Source: Pseudalgibacter alginicilyticus
Lineage (GTDB): Bacteria; Bacteroidota; Bacteroidia; Flavobacteriales; Flavobacteriaceae
Reading direction: 5' to 3'
Assembly: GCF_001310225.1 (NCBI RefSeq)
Contig: NZ_CP012898.1
Location: 186,001-250,000, forward strand
Length of the DNA stretch: 64,000 bases
Part shown: positions 18,959 through 28,325 of the stretch, one piece after another
Layout: each line of letters opens with the position of its first letter
Numbering within the stretch: the first letter of the stretch is position 1
Program-made: the position numbers and the translations under genes
The notes under the pieces: model-generated
Databases searched by the model: none
Seen by the model: the letters and a program-made list of their open reading frames with translations, nothing else
Told to the model about the DNA's origin: nothing

Positions 18959-19786
18959 ATGGAACAAGCAGCAAGATGGAAAGAAGTAGCTATGGAATCT
19001 TTAACTAACATGTGGTTTGAAATCACTAAAATATTCCCCAATATTATAGGAACTATCATTGTTTTATTAGTTGGATGGTTAGTAACAAAGTTGATTGTTA
19101 AGATTGTGAAAAAAGCCTTAAAACTAGCTCGTGCAAATAAATTAGATGACGCAATAAATGAAATAGAAATAATTGAAGGGAAAAAGCTAAATTTTGATAC
19201 CATTAAAATAATATCAAATTTTGTTAAGTGGATCATGTATATCATGTTAATAATAATGGCTTCAGATATCATGCACCTCACCATGATATCAGAACAAATT
19301 AGTAACCTTTTAGCTTATTTACCACAATTATTTGCTGCTTTAGTCATATTTACTATTGGATTAATTTTAGCAAATTTAGTTAAAAAAGGGTTGAAATCTT
19401 TTTTTGAATCTATGGATTTGTCGGGAGCTAAAATCATAAGTCAAATAGTATTCTTTTTAATTTTAGTATTTGTTTCTATTACAGCATTAAACCAAGCAGG
19501 CGTTGATACTCAAATTATTACAAGTAATGTTACCATGATATTAGCAGCATTGTTATTGGCATTTTCTATTGCTTTTGGTTTTGGTGCTCAGAAAGTAGTG
19601 GGTGATTTATTAAGAACTTTTTATGCCAGAAAAACATATGAGATTGGGCAGGTTATAGAATTTAATAATATTAAAGGTGAGGTTATTGCTATTGACAGCA
19701 TCGTGGTAACATTAAAAACAGCTGAAGGAAAATTAGTAGTTCCAATTAAAGATATTGTAGAGAGTCAGATAAAAATAAGGGATTGA
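18959..19786 (+). CDS. Small-conductance mechanosensitive channel family protein (MscS-like)
   Basis: The 275-residue membrane protein has four or so hydrophobic helices: near 21-45, 82-101, 112-134, and a final pair around 150-205. A glycine/alanine-rich pore-lining segment (LLAFSIAFGFGAQKVVGD) is followed by a short beta domain (IEFNNIKGEVIAIDSIVVTLKT) typical of MscS. It has the extra N-terminal conserved helix repeats of a Bacteroidetes subgroup and lacks the large C-terminal domain of E. coli MscS. It probably releases osmolytes on hypo-osmotic shock. Operon position suggests control by the linked sigma factor. Confidence 0.85.
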   Translation: MEQAARWKEVAMESLTNMWFEITKIFPNIIGTIIVLLVGWLVTKLIVKIVKKALKLARANKLDDAINEIEIIEGKKLNFDTIKIISNFVKWIMYIMLIIMASDIMHLTMISEQISNLLAYLPQLFAALVIFTIGLILANLVKKGLKSFFESMDLSGAKIISQIVFFLILVFVSITALNQAGVDTQIITSNVTMILAALLLAFSIAFGFGAQKVVGDLLRTFYARKTYEIGQVIEFNNIKGEVIAIDSIVVTLKTAEGKLVVPIKDIVESQIKIRD

Positions 19787-19849
19787 CTTTAAGGTTAGGG
19801 ATTAATTTGGTTGGTTATTTCCAATCCTATTTTAAGAAGCTCTTTACAT

Positions 19850-19880
19850 GCCCTTTCATTTAAATGAAAGGGCTTTTTTT
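19850..19880 (+). terminator. Strong intrinsic terminator after the MscS-like gene
   Basis: A perfect 12-base-pair palindrome (GCCCTTTCATTT with its complement, 19850-19873) is followed by seven T residues. It ends the sigma/small protein/MscS operon. Confidence 0.9.
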
Positions 19881-19946
19881 GTTTTGATTTATGTTTATTA
19901 CAGTAAAAAATCATAACTTCGAAAAACAAATAATTAAAAATATCAC

Positions 19947-20654
19947 ATGCGTTTACCAAATCTTATTTTATTACTTTTAATTTTAGGATTTAAAAATAAT
20001 ATATTCTCCCAAACAGATATTCCTGAAGGATTTCAGTTGGTTTATTTACAGGATTTTGAATCGCCTCAAGCTGTTCGAGATTTTGAAATGACTGATTCAA
20101 AAGCTTGGAGAATAAGTGAAACTGACATAGGGAGGTCTTTTGAACTTTTTGGAAAAAGTGATTATAAAGCAAGTGTGCGTTCGCCTTTTAATATTGCTAT
20201 TATTAAAGATTTAATAGTGGGTGATTTTATTTTGGAAGCAGATTTAAATCAAACAGGTAAAGAATATGGACATAGAGATTTGTGCTTGTTTTTTGGAGTC
20301 AATAATCCTACTAATTTTTATTATACCCATATAGCAAGTGTGGCTGATGACCATGCTAATAATATATTTTTAGTGAATGATGAACCCAGAGTTAAAATAG
20401 CTACAAAAACGACTAAAACAAACGATTGGGGTACAACAGAATCTTGGCACAAAGTTAGGGTAGAACGTTATACAGCATCAGGGAGTATTAAAGTTTATTT
20501 TGATAATATGAAAATTCCCATAATGGAAGCTGTAGATATACATTTTCTTGAAGGTATGATTGGTATAGGGTCATTTGATGATACTGGCAAATTTGATAAT
20601 ATTAAAATTTGGTCTAATAAAGTAATAGATAAGAATGTTGGTTTTTTTCGTTGA
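19947..20654 (+). CDS. Secreted protein with a concanavalin-like (DUF1080-type) fold
   Basis: The 235-residue protein has a signal peptide (about 1-21, ending IFSQ) and then a beta-rich domain. It shows segments typical of the 3-keto-disaccharide hydrolase/DUF1080 and LamG-like sandwich folds: GDFILEADLNQTG, a SWHKVRVERY strand and a final GMIGIGSFDDTGKFDNIKIW segment. No active-site residues can be assigned and there is no sorting tail or lipobox. It may bind or cleave a glycoside; the function is not known. Confidence 0.65.
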   Translation: MRLPNLILLLLILGFKNNIFSQTDIPEGFQLVYLQDFESPQAVRDFEMTDSKAWRISETDIGRSFELFGKSDYKASVRSPFNIAIIKDLIVGDFILEADLNQTGKEYGHRDLCLFFGVNNPTNFYYTHIASVADDHANNIFLVNDEPRVKIATKTTKTNDWGTTESWHKVRVERYTASGSIKVYFDNMKIPIMEAVDIHFLEGMIGIGSFDDTGKFDNIKIWSNKVIDKNVGFFR

Positions 20655-20725
20655 AATTAGTTTAGTCACCTAAATAAAAAGTTGATTATCTCATTAACTC
20701 AAAAAATACGTATTACTATTAAAAA

Positions 20726-22078
20726 TTACTTCCGTTTATTTCGTTTATTATAATTTTTATCGCCTCTGGTTTTGGGTTTTTTATATTTTGCCGCGATTTT
20801 AAATTTGTATGAACCTCCTAAATTTTCTTTGGAATTTTTTTCAGATTTTTCATGAAAAGCAGGACCTGGAGCATCCTCATCTTTTCGTTTTGTAGGATTG
20901 TTACGTTCCTTTACTTGTGGACGTTCTTCTTCAATAAGTTCATTGGAAATTTCAACTTCTTCAAGAAAATCCATTACGGGAATGGTCATTTTCATTAAGC
21001 TTTCTATTTTTTCAATAGCCTCTTCTTCTTTGCCAGTAGAAAAAATAAGTGCTTCGCCTTTGCGTTCTGCACGACCTGTTCTTCCAATTCGGTGCATATA
21101 GTTTTCAGGATATTCAGGTGTGTCAAAATTAATAACATGACTCACATTATCAATATCTAAACCACGTGCCATCACGTCTGTGGCTACTAAAATACGGTTA
21201 TCCCCATTTCTAAATTGCTCAATACTTCGTAATCTGTAATTTTGTGTTTTATTGGAGTGAATGACGCACAATTCTTCTTTAAAATGTTCGTCTAAATTTT
21301 CAAATAAACGATCAGCCATTTTTTTATAGGCTACAAAAATCAATACTTTGTTGAAGGTTTCGGTATCGTGCAATAAATGGATTAATAAATTTACTTTGGT
21401 ATAAAAATTAGGCACTTTATAACGTTGCTGGGCAATGTTTTCCAATGGCGTACCCGAAACAGCTATAGAAACACGCTCTGGACTTTTAAAAAAATCATTA
21501 ATGAGTAAATCTACATCTTGAGTCATGGTAGCCGAAAACATGATATTTTGTCGTTTTTCAGGAAGGATGTCAAAAATGTTAATCAACTGGTGTCTAAAAC
21601 CCAAATCTAACATCACATCCACTTCATCTATGACTAATTTTTGTATGGATTTAAGTTGTAAAACGCGGCTAAGAGCTAAATCATATAAGCGTCCTGGTGT
21701 AGCCACTAATATGTCAACACCTTCAGCGATGGCTTGTTTTTGAGTATTTATGTTTGTGCCACCGTACACTCCTAAAACACGATTATTAATATATTTTGAA
21801 AGTTTTTCAATTTCTTCCACTACCTGTACTACCAATTCTCGAGTTGGTACCAACACCAAAACACGCGGAGTTTCCTGTTTGGAAAATGGAAGGTTTTTTA
21901 AAATAGGTAGCATATAGGCAAAGGTTTTTCCCGTTCCTGTTTGCGCAATACCAACCATATCTTTACCAGAGGCTACCACATTAAAAGCTTCTGCCTGAAT
22001 AGGCGTAGGGGTTGTGTAGCCTAAATCGTGTAAGGCGTTGTAAAGCGGTGTGTTTAAATTAAGGTCTTGAAAAGTCAC
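20726..22078 (-). CDS. DEAD-box ATP-dependent RNA helicase (RhlE-like)
   Basis: A complete two-domain helicase core of about 370 residues, with motif I AQTGTGKT at 45-52, Ia PTREL, Ib TPGR, III SAT, and VI HRIGRTGRA. Motif II reads DEVD (151-154) instead of DEAD. The C-terminal tail of about 80 residues is basic and low-complexity (many Lys, Arg, Asn), as in RNA-binding tails of RhlE-type proteins. It probably remodels rRNA or mRNA structure, for example in ribosome assembly or cold adaptation. It is monocistronic. Confidence 0.92.
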   Translation of the reverse strand: MTFQDLNLNTPLYNALHDLGYTTPTPIQAEAFNVVASGKDMVGIAQTGTGKTFAYMLPILKNLPFSKQETPRVLVLVPTRELVVQVVEEIEKLSKYINNRVLGVYGGTNINTQKQAIAEGVDILVATPGRLYDLALSRVLQLKSIQKLVIDEVDVMLDLGFRHQLINIFDILPEKRQNIMFSATMTQDVDLLINDFFKSPERVSIAVSGTPLENIAQQRYKVPNFYTKVNLLIHLLHDTETFNKVLIFVAYKKMADRLFENLDEHFKEELCVIHSNKTQNYRLRSIEQFRNGDNRILVATDVMARGLDIDNVSHVINFDTPEYPENYMHRIGRTGRAERKGEALIFSTGKEEEAIEKIESLMKMTIPVMDFLEEVEISNELIEEERPQVKERNNPTKRKDEDAPGPAFHEKSEKNSKENLGGSYKFKIAAKYKKPKTRGDKNYNKRNKRK

Positions 22079-22119
22079 AATATGCTATTTAGCTGGCAAA
22101 GTTAAGCTTATTAATTTGT

Positions 22120-23010
22120 TTACACTAAATGACTATTATGTATTTTAATGTTATAAGCCGCTTTAAATGTTTTATTTGCTATTAAAGGTATGATGCCTTC
22201 CTTTTCTGTTAGGTTTTGATTAGTACTCTCATTATCGGCAATACCTAGCCAAGGTTCAATGCAAACATAGTCACCCGTAGGTTTTGCCCAAATCCCTAAA
22301 TACGTAAAATCCGGATAGCTAACCGATAGGATATCGCCATTTTTATTGCTTTTTAAGGTGATTTTTTTAGATTTTAAATCTTTGAATACCAGTGCATCTT
22401 CATTAAATAAGTCGTGTTTAAGTTGAATAGTATTTGAATTATTAAATATGGGTTTTGTTTGAGAAAGAATTAAACCGTTTTCTAAATTAATAAGATGTGT
22501 TTTTGAATTTTCAATATGTTCAAACTCCAAAATATAATCGTCATAACTTTCATTTTCAAATACTGGACATTTAAAAGCTGGGTGCCCTCCAACCGAAAAA
22601 TACATGGTTTTGATATCTATGTTTTTTATAGTATGTAGTATTTCAATGGAATTATCAGTCAAAGTATACGTAATGTAAAATTCAAATTTAAATGGATAAG
22701 CTCTTAATGTTGTTTTGCTTGAAGTTAATTTAAAAGTCAAACTGTTAGCGGTTTGTTTGTGAAGCAGAATATCTTTATTATTTCTAATAAAGCCATGTTT
22801 TGGAAGTGTGTATTTTTCATTTTCAAAAAAATACGCACCATTTTTTAAAGCTCCTATTATCGGGAATAAATTGGGTGCATACCCAGCCCAAATATTTGGA
22901 TTTGCATTCCACATAAAATCTGTGTTGTTTTTTACAGAAGAAATTTCACAAAGTTCGGCACCTGCATTTTTTACTGAAATTTTGAGTTTGTTGTTTTCTA
23001 GTGTGTGCAT
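22120..23010 (-). CDS. Aldose 1-epimerase-like protein (galactose mutarotase superfamily)
   Basis: A 296-residue beta-sandwich protein of the LacX/YeaD-like branch, with GYAPNLFPIIG near residue 40, the histidine-containing SVGGHPAFKCP near 140 and the CIEPWLG segment near 265. These proteins interconvert anomers of sugars or sugar phosphates; the exact substrate is unclear. It follows the helicase gene's upstream side and diverges from pabB, and probably has its own promoter. Confidence 0.85.
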   Translation of the reverse strand: MHTLENNKLKISVKNAGAELCEISSVKNNTDFMWNANPNIWAGYAPNLFPIIGALKNGAYFFENEKYTLPKHGFIRNNKDILLHKQTANSLTFKLTSSKTTLRAYPFKFEFYITYTLTDNSIEILHTIKNIDIKTMYFSVGGHPAFKCPVFENESYDDYILEFEHIENSKTHLINLENGLILSQTKPIFNNSNTIQLKHDLFNEDALVFKDLKSKKITLKSNKNGDILSVSYPDFTYLGIWAKPTGDYVCIEPWLGIADNESTNQNLTEKEGIIPLIANKTFKAAYNIKIHNSHLV

Positions 23011-23068
23011 AAAGTATCAGATAATTTAAAGTAATGTACAAAATACTTAAATTTTTAAGGAAACTAAT

Positions 23069-23076
23069 TAACTTTG
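23069..23076 (+). promoter_or_regulatory. Candidate -7 element (TAACTTTG) for the pabB-like gene
   Basis: The octamer matches TAnnTTTG and lies 17 bases before the TTG start at 23094, implying a very short leader. No clear -33 TTTG is visible at 19-21 bases upstream. Confidence 0.35.
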
Positions 23077-23093
23077 CTCGATAATCTTTTTTA

Positions 23094-24386
23094 TTGAGAA
23101 CAAAACAAATTTACATACCAAAATCTGTATCAGTATTTAAAAATCAATTATTGGTTTGGGCTCAGCAATTTGAAGAGGTACTTTGGTTAGATTCTAATAA
23201 CTACCAGCAAAAATATTCAAATTTTGATGCTGTTTTGGCTGTAGATGCTTTTACCTGTATTCAAACCGATTTTTATGATGGTTTTGGAAAACTAAAGGAA
23301 TATCAAACCAACATAAACGATTGGGTTTTTGGCTATTTAACTTATGATTTAAAAAATGATGTAGAACTTTTAGAATCTACTAATTTTGATGGTTTAGAGT
23401 TTCCTGACTTGTATTTTTTTCAACCTAAAAAACTGTTTTTAATAAAAGGCGATTCCGTTGAAATTCAATATCTAAATTATGTTGATGACGAAATTGAGTT
23501 TGATTTAAAAGATATTCAAAAATCAAATAATTTAAAAACCCACGATTCTAAAAAACTTATCAAGGTAAAATTGAGCATCCATAAAGATGAATATTTTGAA
23601 AAAGTAAATAATCTATTGGAGCATATTCATAGAGGCGATATTTATGAAGCTAATTTTTGTCAGGAATTTTATGCTGAGAATACAGAAATTCCCCCTTTAG
23701 AAACTTATCAAAAATTAAATGATATTTCAAAACCCCCATTTGCTACTTTTTTAAAATGTGGTGATAAATACGTATTATCAGCATCTCCTGAGCGTTATTT
23801 AAAAAAGGAAAAGAACACTATTATTTCGCAGCCTATAAAGGGCACAGCAAAACGTTCTGAGGATTTAGAAGAAGATAAATTGTTAAAAATCAATTTGTTT
23901 AATGATGAAAAAGAACGTAGTGAAAATATAATGATTGTCGATTTGGTGAGAAACGATTTGTCTAAAACAGCTGTAAAAGGTAGTGTAGAAGTGGAAGAAC
24001 TCTGTAAAATTTACACGTTTGACCAAGTGCATCAAATGATTTCCACAGTAGTTTCAAAAGTTGAACTGCATACACATCCTGTTGACATTGTTAAAAGTAC
24101 ATTTCCAATGGGAAGTATGACAGGTGCACCAAAAATTTCAGCCATGAAAATAATTGAAGACTTAGAAGAAACCAAACGCGGACTATATTCTGGAGCCATT
24201 GGGTATTTTTCGCCCGAAAACGACTTCGATTTTAGTGTGGTTATCCGAAGTATTTTATACAATAGCACAAAAAAATATGTATCCTATTCCGTAGGTGGAG
24301 CCATTACAGCAAAAAGTGACCCACTTAAAGAATATGAAGAGTGTTTGGTTAAGGCTAAAGCCATGCGTCAGGTTTTAGAAAATTAG
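23094..24386 (+). CDS. pabB: Aminodeoxychorismate synthase component I / anthranilate synthase component I family
   Basis: A chorismate-binding enzyme of 430 residues that transfers ammonia to chorismate. The C-terminal catalytic part has PIKGTAKR, NIMIVDLVRNDLSKTA and FPMGSMTGAPKISAM. The overall shape (a short N-terminal domain and no tryptophan-site signature that I can see) favours PabB, the folate pathway enzyme, over TrpE, but this is not certain. No glutamine amidotransferase subunit is next to it. It starts with TTG at 23094. Its stop codon overlaps the stop of the convergent gene by two bases. Confidence 0.8.
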   Translation: MRTKQIYIPKSVSVFKNQLLVWAQQFEEVLWLDSNNYQQKYSNFDAVLAVDAFTCIQTDFYDGFGKLKEYQTNINDWVFGYLTYDLKNDVELLESTNFDGLEFPDLYFFQPKKLFLIKGDSVEIQYLNYVDDEIEFDLKDIQKSNNLKTHDSKKLIKVKLSIHKDEYFEKVNNLLEHIHRGDIYEANFCQEFYAENTEIPPLETYQKLNDISKPPFATFLKCGDKYVLSASPERYLKKEKNTIISQPIKGTAKRSEDLEEDKLLKINLFNDEKERSENIMIVDLVRNDLSKTAVKGSVEVEELCKIYTFDQVHQMISTVVSKVELHTHPVDIVKSTFPMGSMTGAPKISAMKIIEDLEETKRGLYSGAIGYFSPENDFDFSVVIRSILYNSTKKYVSYSVGGAITAKSDPLKEYEECLVKAKAMRQVLEN

Positions 24387-25075
24387 TTTACATGGTCATT
24401 AAAGTTTTTTTTAATTTCGTCAAAAATAAGTTCTATTCGCTTGATTTCAATCGTTTTTATTTGTGAAATCTCTTCAAAACTTAATTTCCCAAAAACATAT
24501 AGATCCACAATATTTGAAACATTTAAAGGCAGCCAACTATATAAGTTTCCCAATGCTTTTTTTGAGTTGTCTAAGGTTAAATCTTGTTTGTTAAAAGCAT
24601 TTAAAATAGAACTATTATTGTCGTCGTATAAAAAGAGATGCTGGTGTTTATTGTGTTGTTTGTATGATATATCATTTAGTTCTTCCGTCATAATATAGTC
24701 TAAGTCATCGTCAATAGTATAATTTTCTTCTAAATCATCTAATTCTTCTTGTAAAATAGAAGTAGTGCTCATTGTTTTATTATGAAAAGCTTCTTTTTTA
24801 AAAAGCGTATATAAATCGGCATCTACAATTTTAAATAGTTTAAGTTTTATATCTGAAGTATCGTTGTCTATATTATATCCATTTTCAAATAATTTTATAA
24901 TACTTTCGTCAATAATACCATTGGAAGTGTACATGTTTTTAGGTAAAATTTTCATAGACTCTCCAATATATATTCTATGCTTAACGTAGGGATGTAAATG
25001 ATGCGTAGCTGAAATCACTTTTTTATTAAAAGCAGTTTGAGTGGCTTTGTCGTTTAATTTTTCTAAAGAATTCAT
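24383..25075 (-). CDS. Hypothetical protein with a sigma-region-4-like C-terminal helix pair
   Basis: I do not recognise this 230-residue protein. It has no signal peptide or membrane helix. The middle (about 110-145) is very acidic (EELDDLEENYTIDDDLDY), and the C-terminal 40 residues (LYVFGKLSFEEISQIKTIEIKRIELIFDEI) read like a helix-turn-helix of sigma-70 region 4, with LSFEEIS as the first helix. Region 2 signatures are absent. It could be a diverged sigma-like regulator or a DNA- or protein-binding adaptor. It converges on pabB with overlapping stops and diverges from tilS. Confidence 0.6.
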   Translation of the reverse strand: MNSLEKLNDKATQTAFNKKVISATHHLHPYVKHRIYIGESMKILPKNMYTSNGIIDESIIKLFENGYNIDNDTSDIKLKLFKIVDADLYTLFKKEAFHNKTMSTTSILQEELDDLEENYTIDDDLDYIMTEELNDISYKQHNKHQHLFLYDDNNSSILNAFNKQDLTLDNSKKALGNLYSWLPLNVSNIVDLYVFGKLSFEEISQIKTIEIKRIELIFDEIKKNFNDHVN

Positions 25076-25199
25076 ATATCAATCATTTAAAATTAACCCT
25101 TAAAAGGTACTAAATTTTACAATTTTAAACCAAAATAAATGTTATTTTAAATAGTATTTAACAGTCTTTTTTCAAAAGGCATTATTGTATATTTGACCT

Positions 25200-26525
25200 A
25201 TGTTTTTACAATTTCAACAGCATATAAATTCGCACTTATCATTCTTGAAAGAACATAAAATTTTAATTGCTATTTCAGGAGGTAAGGATAGTGTGGTATT
25301 AACTCATTTATGTCATAAATTAAAATTGAATATATCGTTAGTTCACTGTAATTTTAATTTGAGAGGAATAGAAAGTGATGGTGATGAAGAATTTGTTTTG
25401 CAATTGGCAGAAGATTTAGATTTAGAAGTATTTATTGAAAGTTTTGATACAGAGACATATGCTAAAGAACAAAAATTATCTATTCAGTTAGCTTGCCGTG
25501 AGTTGCGTTATCATTGGTTTGCCGAATTGGCAGAACAGTTAAAGTTTGACTATGTTTTAACGGCGCATCATGCTGATGATAATTTGGAAACTTTTTTAAT
25601 AAATTTTATTAGAGGCACTGGTTTAGAAGGGTTAACGGGGATTCCAGAAGTTAATGGTTTGTTTGTTAGACCAATTTTGTCTTTTTCTAGCGAAGATATT
25701 AATAGCTTTGCAAAAGCTAATCAAATAAAGTGGCGGGATGACAGTAGTAACGCTTCTAAAAAATACTTGCGTAATAAATTAAGGCATGATATTATTCCTA
25801 TTTTAAAGGAAATGAATCCGCGCTTATTACAAAGTTTTCAAAACACGCAAAATAACCTAAAAGAATCAACAGAAATCGTTAAAGAACGTATGGATGATTT
25901 TTTAGCCAAAGCAATAGTAAGCATTGATGAAAATGAAGTGAAATTTAATATTTCAGAATTTAAAAAATTGAAGAATCCAAAGCCTTACTTATACGAATCT
26001 CTTAAAGAATTTGGTTTTACGCAGTGGGGGGATATTTTAAATTTATTAGATGCGGAAACAGGGAAGCAAGTGTTTTCTGAAAATTATAGACTGATAAAAA
26101 ACAGAGCGCACTTATTGTTAAGTGAAATTGCGAAAAGTGTAAATAAGTCAATGTTAATTTCTGAAAAAGACAAGCAAATTCAAACCCCTTTTGGTACCTT
26201 GTTCTTTGATGAAAATGATGAGAGTCCAAATGATGTGTTTTCTGAAAGGCAAAACAATGTTATTTTTGTTGATAAAAATCAATTAAAATATCCATTAACC
26301 ATAAGAAAATATGAAGAAGGTGATGTATTTTATCCATTTGGTATGATTGGAAAAAAGAAGTTAAGCAAATACTTTAAAGATGAAAAGTTATCGCTTTTAG
26401 ATAAAGAAAAAGTATGGGTGCTTTGTTCTGGAAATGATATTGTATGGGTTGTTAATAGGCGAGCTGATAACCGGTTTAAAGTTACAAAAAACACCAAAAA
26501 TATTCTAAAAATAGCACTTAAATAG
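25200..26525 (+). CDS. tilS: tRNA(Ile)-lysidine synthetase
   Basis: TilS ligates lysine to C34 of tRNA-Ile(CAU), switching it from Met to Ile decoding. The PP-loop SGGKDS is at residues 26-31, and the HHADDNLETFLI and RPILSFS segments follow. The tRNA-binding C-terminal domain (IRKYEEGDVFYPFGM, KKKLSKYFKDEKLS) is complete at 441 residues. Adenine deaminase follows 75 bases downstream on the same strand. An essential gene in most bacteria. Confidence 0.94.
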   Translation: MFLQFQQHINSHLSFLKEHKILIAISGGKDSVVLTHLCHKLKLNISLVHCNFNLRGIESDGDEEFVLQLAEDLDLEVFIESFDTETYAKEQKLSIQLACRELRYHWFAELAEQLKFDYVLTAHHADDNLETFLINFIRGTGLEGLTGIPEVNGLFVRPILSFSSEDINSFAKANQIKWRDDSSNASKKYLRNKLRHDIIPILKEMNPRLLQSFQNTQNNLKESTEIVKERMDDFLAKAIVSIDENEVKFNISEFKKLKNPKPYLYESLKEFGFTQWGDILNLLDAETGKQVFSENYRLIKNRAHLLLSEIAKSVNKSMLISEKDKQIQTPFGTLFFDENDESPNDVFSERQNNVIFVDKNQLKYPLTIRKYEEGDVFYPFGMIGKKKLSKYFKDEKLSLLDKEKVWVLCSGNDIVWVVNRRADNRFKVTKNTKNILKIALK

Positions 26526-26533
26526 CACTGTTT

Positions 26534-26580
26534 ACTCAAGGGGTCTGCTTCAAGAGCGGTTGAGAGGAGTATCTCATTAC
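26534..26580 (+). ncRNA. Possible structured leader between tilS and adenine deaminase
   Basis: The 75-base spacer is more GC-rich than its surroundings and folds on paper: CTCAA (near 26535) pairs with TTGAG (near 26559), enclosing a CTGCTT/GAGCGG stem, and a second small hairpin is formed by TGAGA and TCTCA. There is no T run, so it does not look like a terminator. It may be a leader element of the ade mRNA, but it does not match the purine or TPP riboswitch consensus as I know them. Confidence 0.3.
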
Positions 26581-26600
26581 GATAAATTAAAAACACCATT

Positions 26601-28220
26601 TTGAAATTACAAGGACAAATAGTAGATATACAACACAAACGCATTTATAAAGGTGAAATTACCTTTGAAAATGGAAAAATAATATCGATTGACAAAAAAC
26701 AGCATGATATTAGTAACTACATACTCCCTGGTTTTATTGATGCTCATATTCATATTGAAAGTTCCATGTTGGTGCCTAGTGAATTTGCTAAATTAGCTGT
26801 AAAATATGGTACTGTTGCAACGGTTTCTGACCCGCATGAAATAGCAAATGTTTTGGGTGTTATGGGTGTTGAGTTTATGGTAGAAAACGGTAAAAAAGTA
26901 CCTTTTAAATTCAATTTTGGAGCTCCATCTTGCGTACCTGCAACTCATTTTGAATCGGCTGGTGCTGTGATAGATTCTGATGATATAAAAAAACTTCTTG
27001 AAAACCCAGATATTAAGTATCTCGCAGAGATGATGAACTACCCAGGTGTTTTATTTGATGATGCTGCTGTTTTGAAAAAAATAGCTTGGGCAAATTATTA
27101 TAATAAACCTATCGACGGACATGCGCCAGGGATAAAAGGTAACGATATTTCCAAATATATTGATGCAGGAATATCTACAGATCATGAGTGTTTTACCTAT
27201 GAAGAAGCTTTAGAAAAACTTCAAAAGGGTATGAAAATATTAATAAGAGAAGGGAGTGCGGCTAAAAATTTTGAAGCATTAATAGATTTATTACCAAAAT
27301 ATTTTGAAAACATGATGTTTTGTAGTGATGACAAGCATCCTGATGATTTGCTGATTGGTCATATCAACCAACTTTGTTCTCGAGCGGTATCTAAAGGGAT
27401 AGATGTGTTTAAGGTGTTGCAAGTAGCATGTATAAATCCAGTAAGTCATTATAATTTAGATGTTGGTTTGTTAAAAATAAATGACGATGCAGATTTCATT
27501 GTTGTCGAAGATTTAAAAGATTTTAATACCCTTCAAACTTATATTAATGGCGAGTTGGTTTTTGATAAAGGAATTTCTTTAATAGAGACTATTTCGTTTA
27601 AAAACTTGAATAATTTTAATTGTAATACGAAAGAGGTGTCGGATTTTAAAATAGCATCTTCAACTCAAAAAATCCGAGTTATTGAAGCTTTGGAAGGCCA
27701 ATTAGTAACAAATGAACTTGTAGAAGAGGCCTTAATTGAAAATGGAAATTTGGTATCCAATGTAGAAAAAGATATTTTGAAAATAACGGTTGTTAATCGC
27801 TATCAAAATCAAAAACCTGCGATGGCTTTTATTAAAAATTTTGGGTTAAAAGAAGGTGCTATTGCGTCGTCAGTTGGTCATGATTCTCATAATATTATTG
27901 CTGTTGGCGTTTCAGATGAAGCTATTTGTAAGGCTGTGAATTTAATCATAGAAAATAAGGGAGGTATTTGTGCGGTTTCCAATTTTAAAGAAAAAATTGT
28001 CTCGCTTCCTGTGGCTGGTATTATGAGTGATAAAAATGGGGGAATTATTGGAAAGCAATATGCTGAACTTGATGATATGGCAAAGCAGATGGGATCCAAT
28101 TTACACGCTCCATTTATGACCCTGTCATTTATGGCATTATTAGTTATTCCTACACTTAAATTGAGTGATAAAGGTTTGTTTAATGGAAGCGATTTTAAAT
28201 TTATACCTCTAGAAGTTTAG
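26601..28220 (+). CDS. ade: Adenine deaminase
   Basis: The enzyme deaminates adenine to hypoxanthine and ammonia in purine salvage or catabolism. It is an amidohydrolase with metal ligands in [10 protein letters not shown] near residue 50, a DPHEIAN motif near 80, and the family-specific SVGHDSHNI near 430. The length of 539 residues is normal for Ade. The start is a TTG at 26601. The products hypoxanthine and ammonium could link to the nitrogen genes farther downstream, but no purine-pathway partner is adjacent. Confidence 0.92.
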   Translation: MKLQGQIVDIQHKRIYKGEITFENGKIISIDKKQHDISNYILPGFIDAHIHIESSMLVPSEFAKLAVKYGTVATVSDPHEIANVLGVMGVEFMVENGKKVPFKFNFGAPSCVPATHFESAGAVIDSDDIKKLLENPDIKYLAEMMNYPGVLFDDAAVLKKIAWANYYNKPIDGHAPGIKGNDISKYIDAGISTDHECFTYEEALEKLQKGMKILIREGSAAKNFEALIDLLPKYFENMMFCSDDKHPDDLLIGHINQLCSRAVSKGIDVFKVLQVACINPVSHYNLDVGLLKINDDADFIVVEDLKDFNTLQTYINGELVFDKGISLIETISFKNLNNFNCNTKEVSDFKIASSTQKIRVIEALEGQLVTNELVEEALIENGNLVSNVEKDILKITVVNRYQNQKPAMAFIKNFGLKEGAIASSVGHDSHNIIAVGVSDEAICKAVNLIIENKGGICAVSNFKEKIVSLPVAGIMSDKNGGIIGKQYAELDDMAKQMGSNLHAPFMTLSFMALLVIPTLKLSDKGLFNGSDFKFIPLEV

Positions 28221-28325
28221 TGAGAATTATTATTATGATTTAAGATAATAAATAAAGCCTACCATTAGTAAACTATGATATTTGAATTTAAAATATCAAC
28301 AGACTGTGATAGAAAATTATGAAAT

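Noticed and set aside
23041-23049. A TACTTA hexamer before the pabB-like gene, as in the nirB and narK promoters
   Set aside because: It is a single unpaired hexamer. In DNA this AT-rich, isolated copies are expected by chance, so I did not extend the regulon to it.
24383-25075. A complete sigma factor
   Set aside because: Only a region-4-like C terminus is visible, with no region 2, so it is kept as hypothetical.
26526-26600. Purine or TPP riboswitch before adenine deaminase
   Set aside because: The conserved core sequences of both classes are absent, so only an unclassified structured leader is reported, with low confidence.
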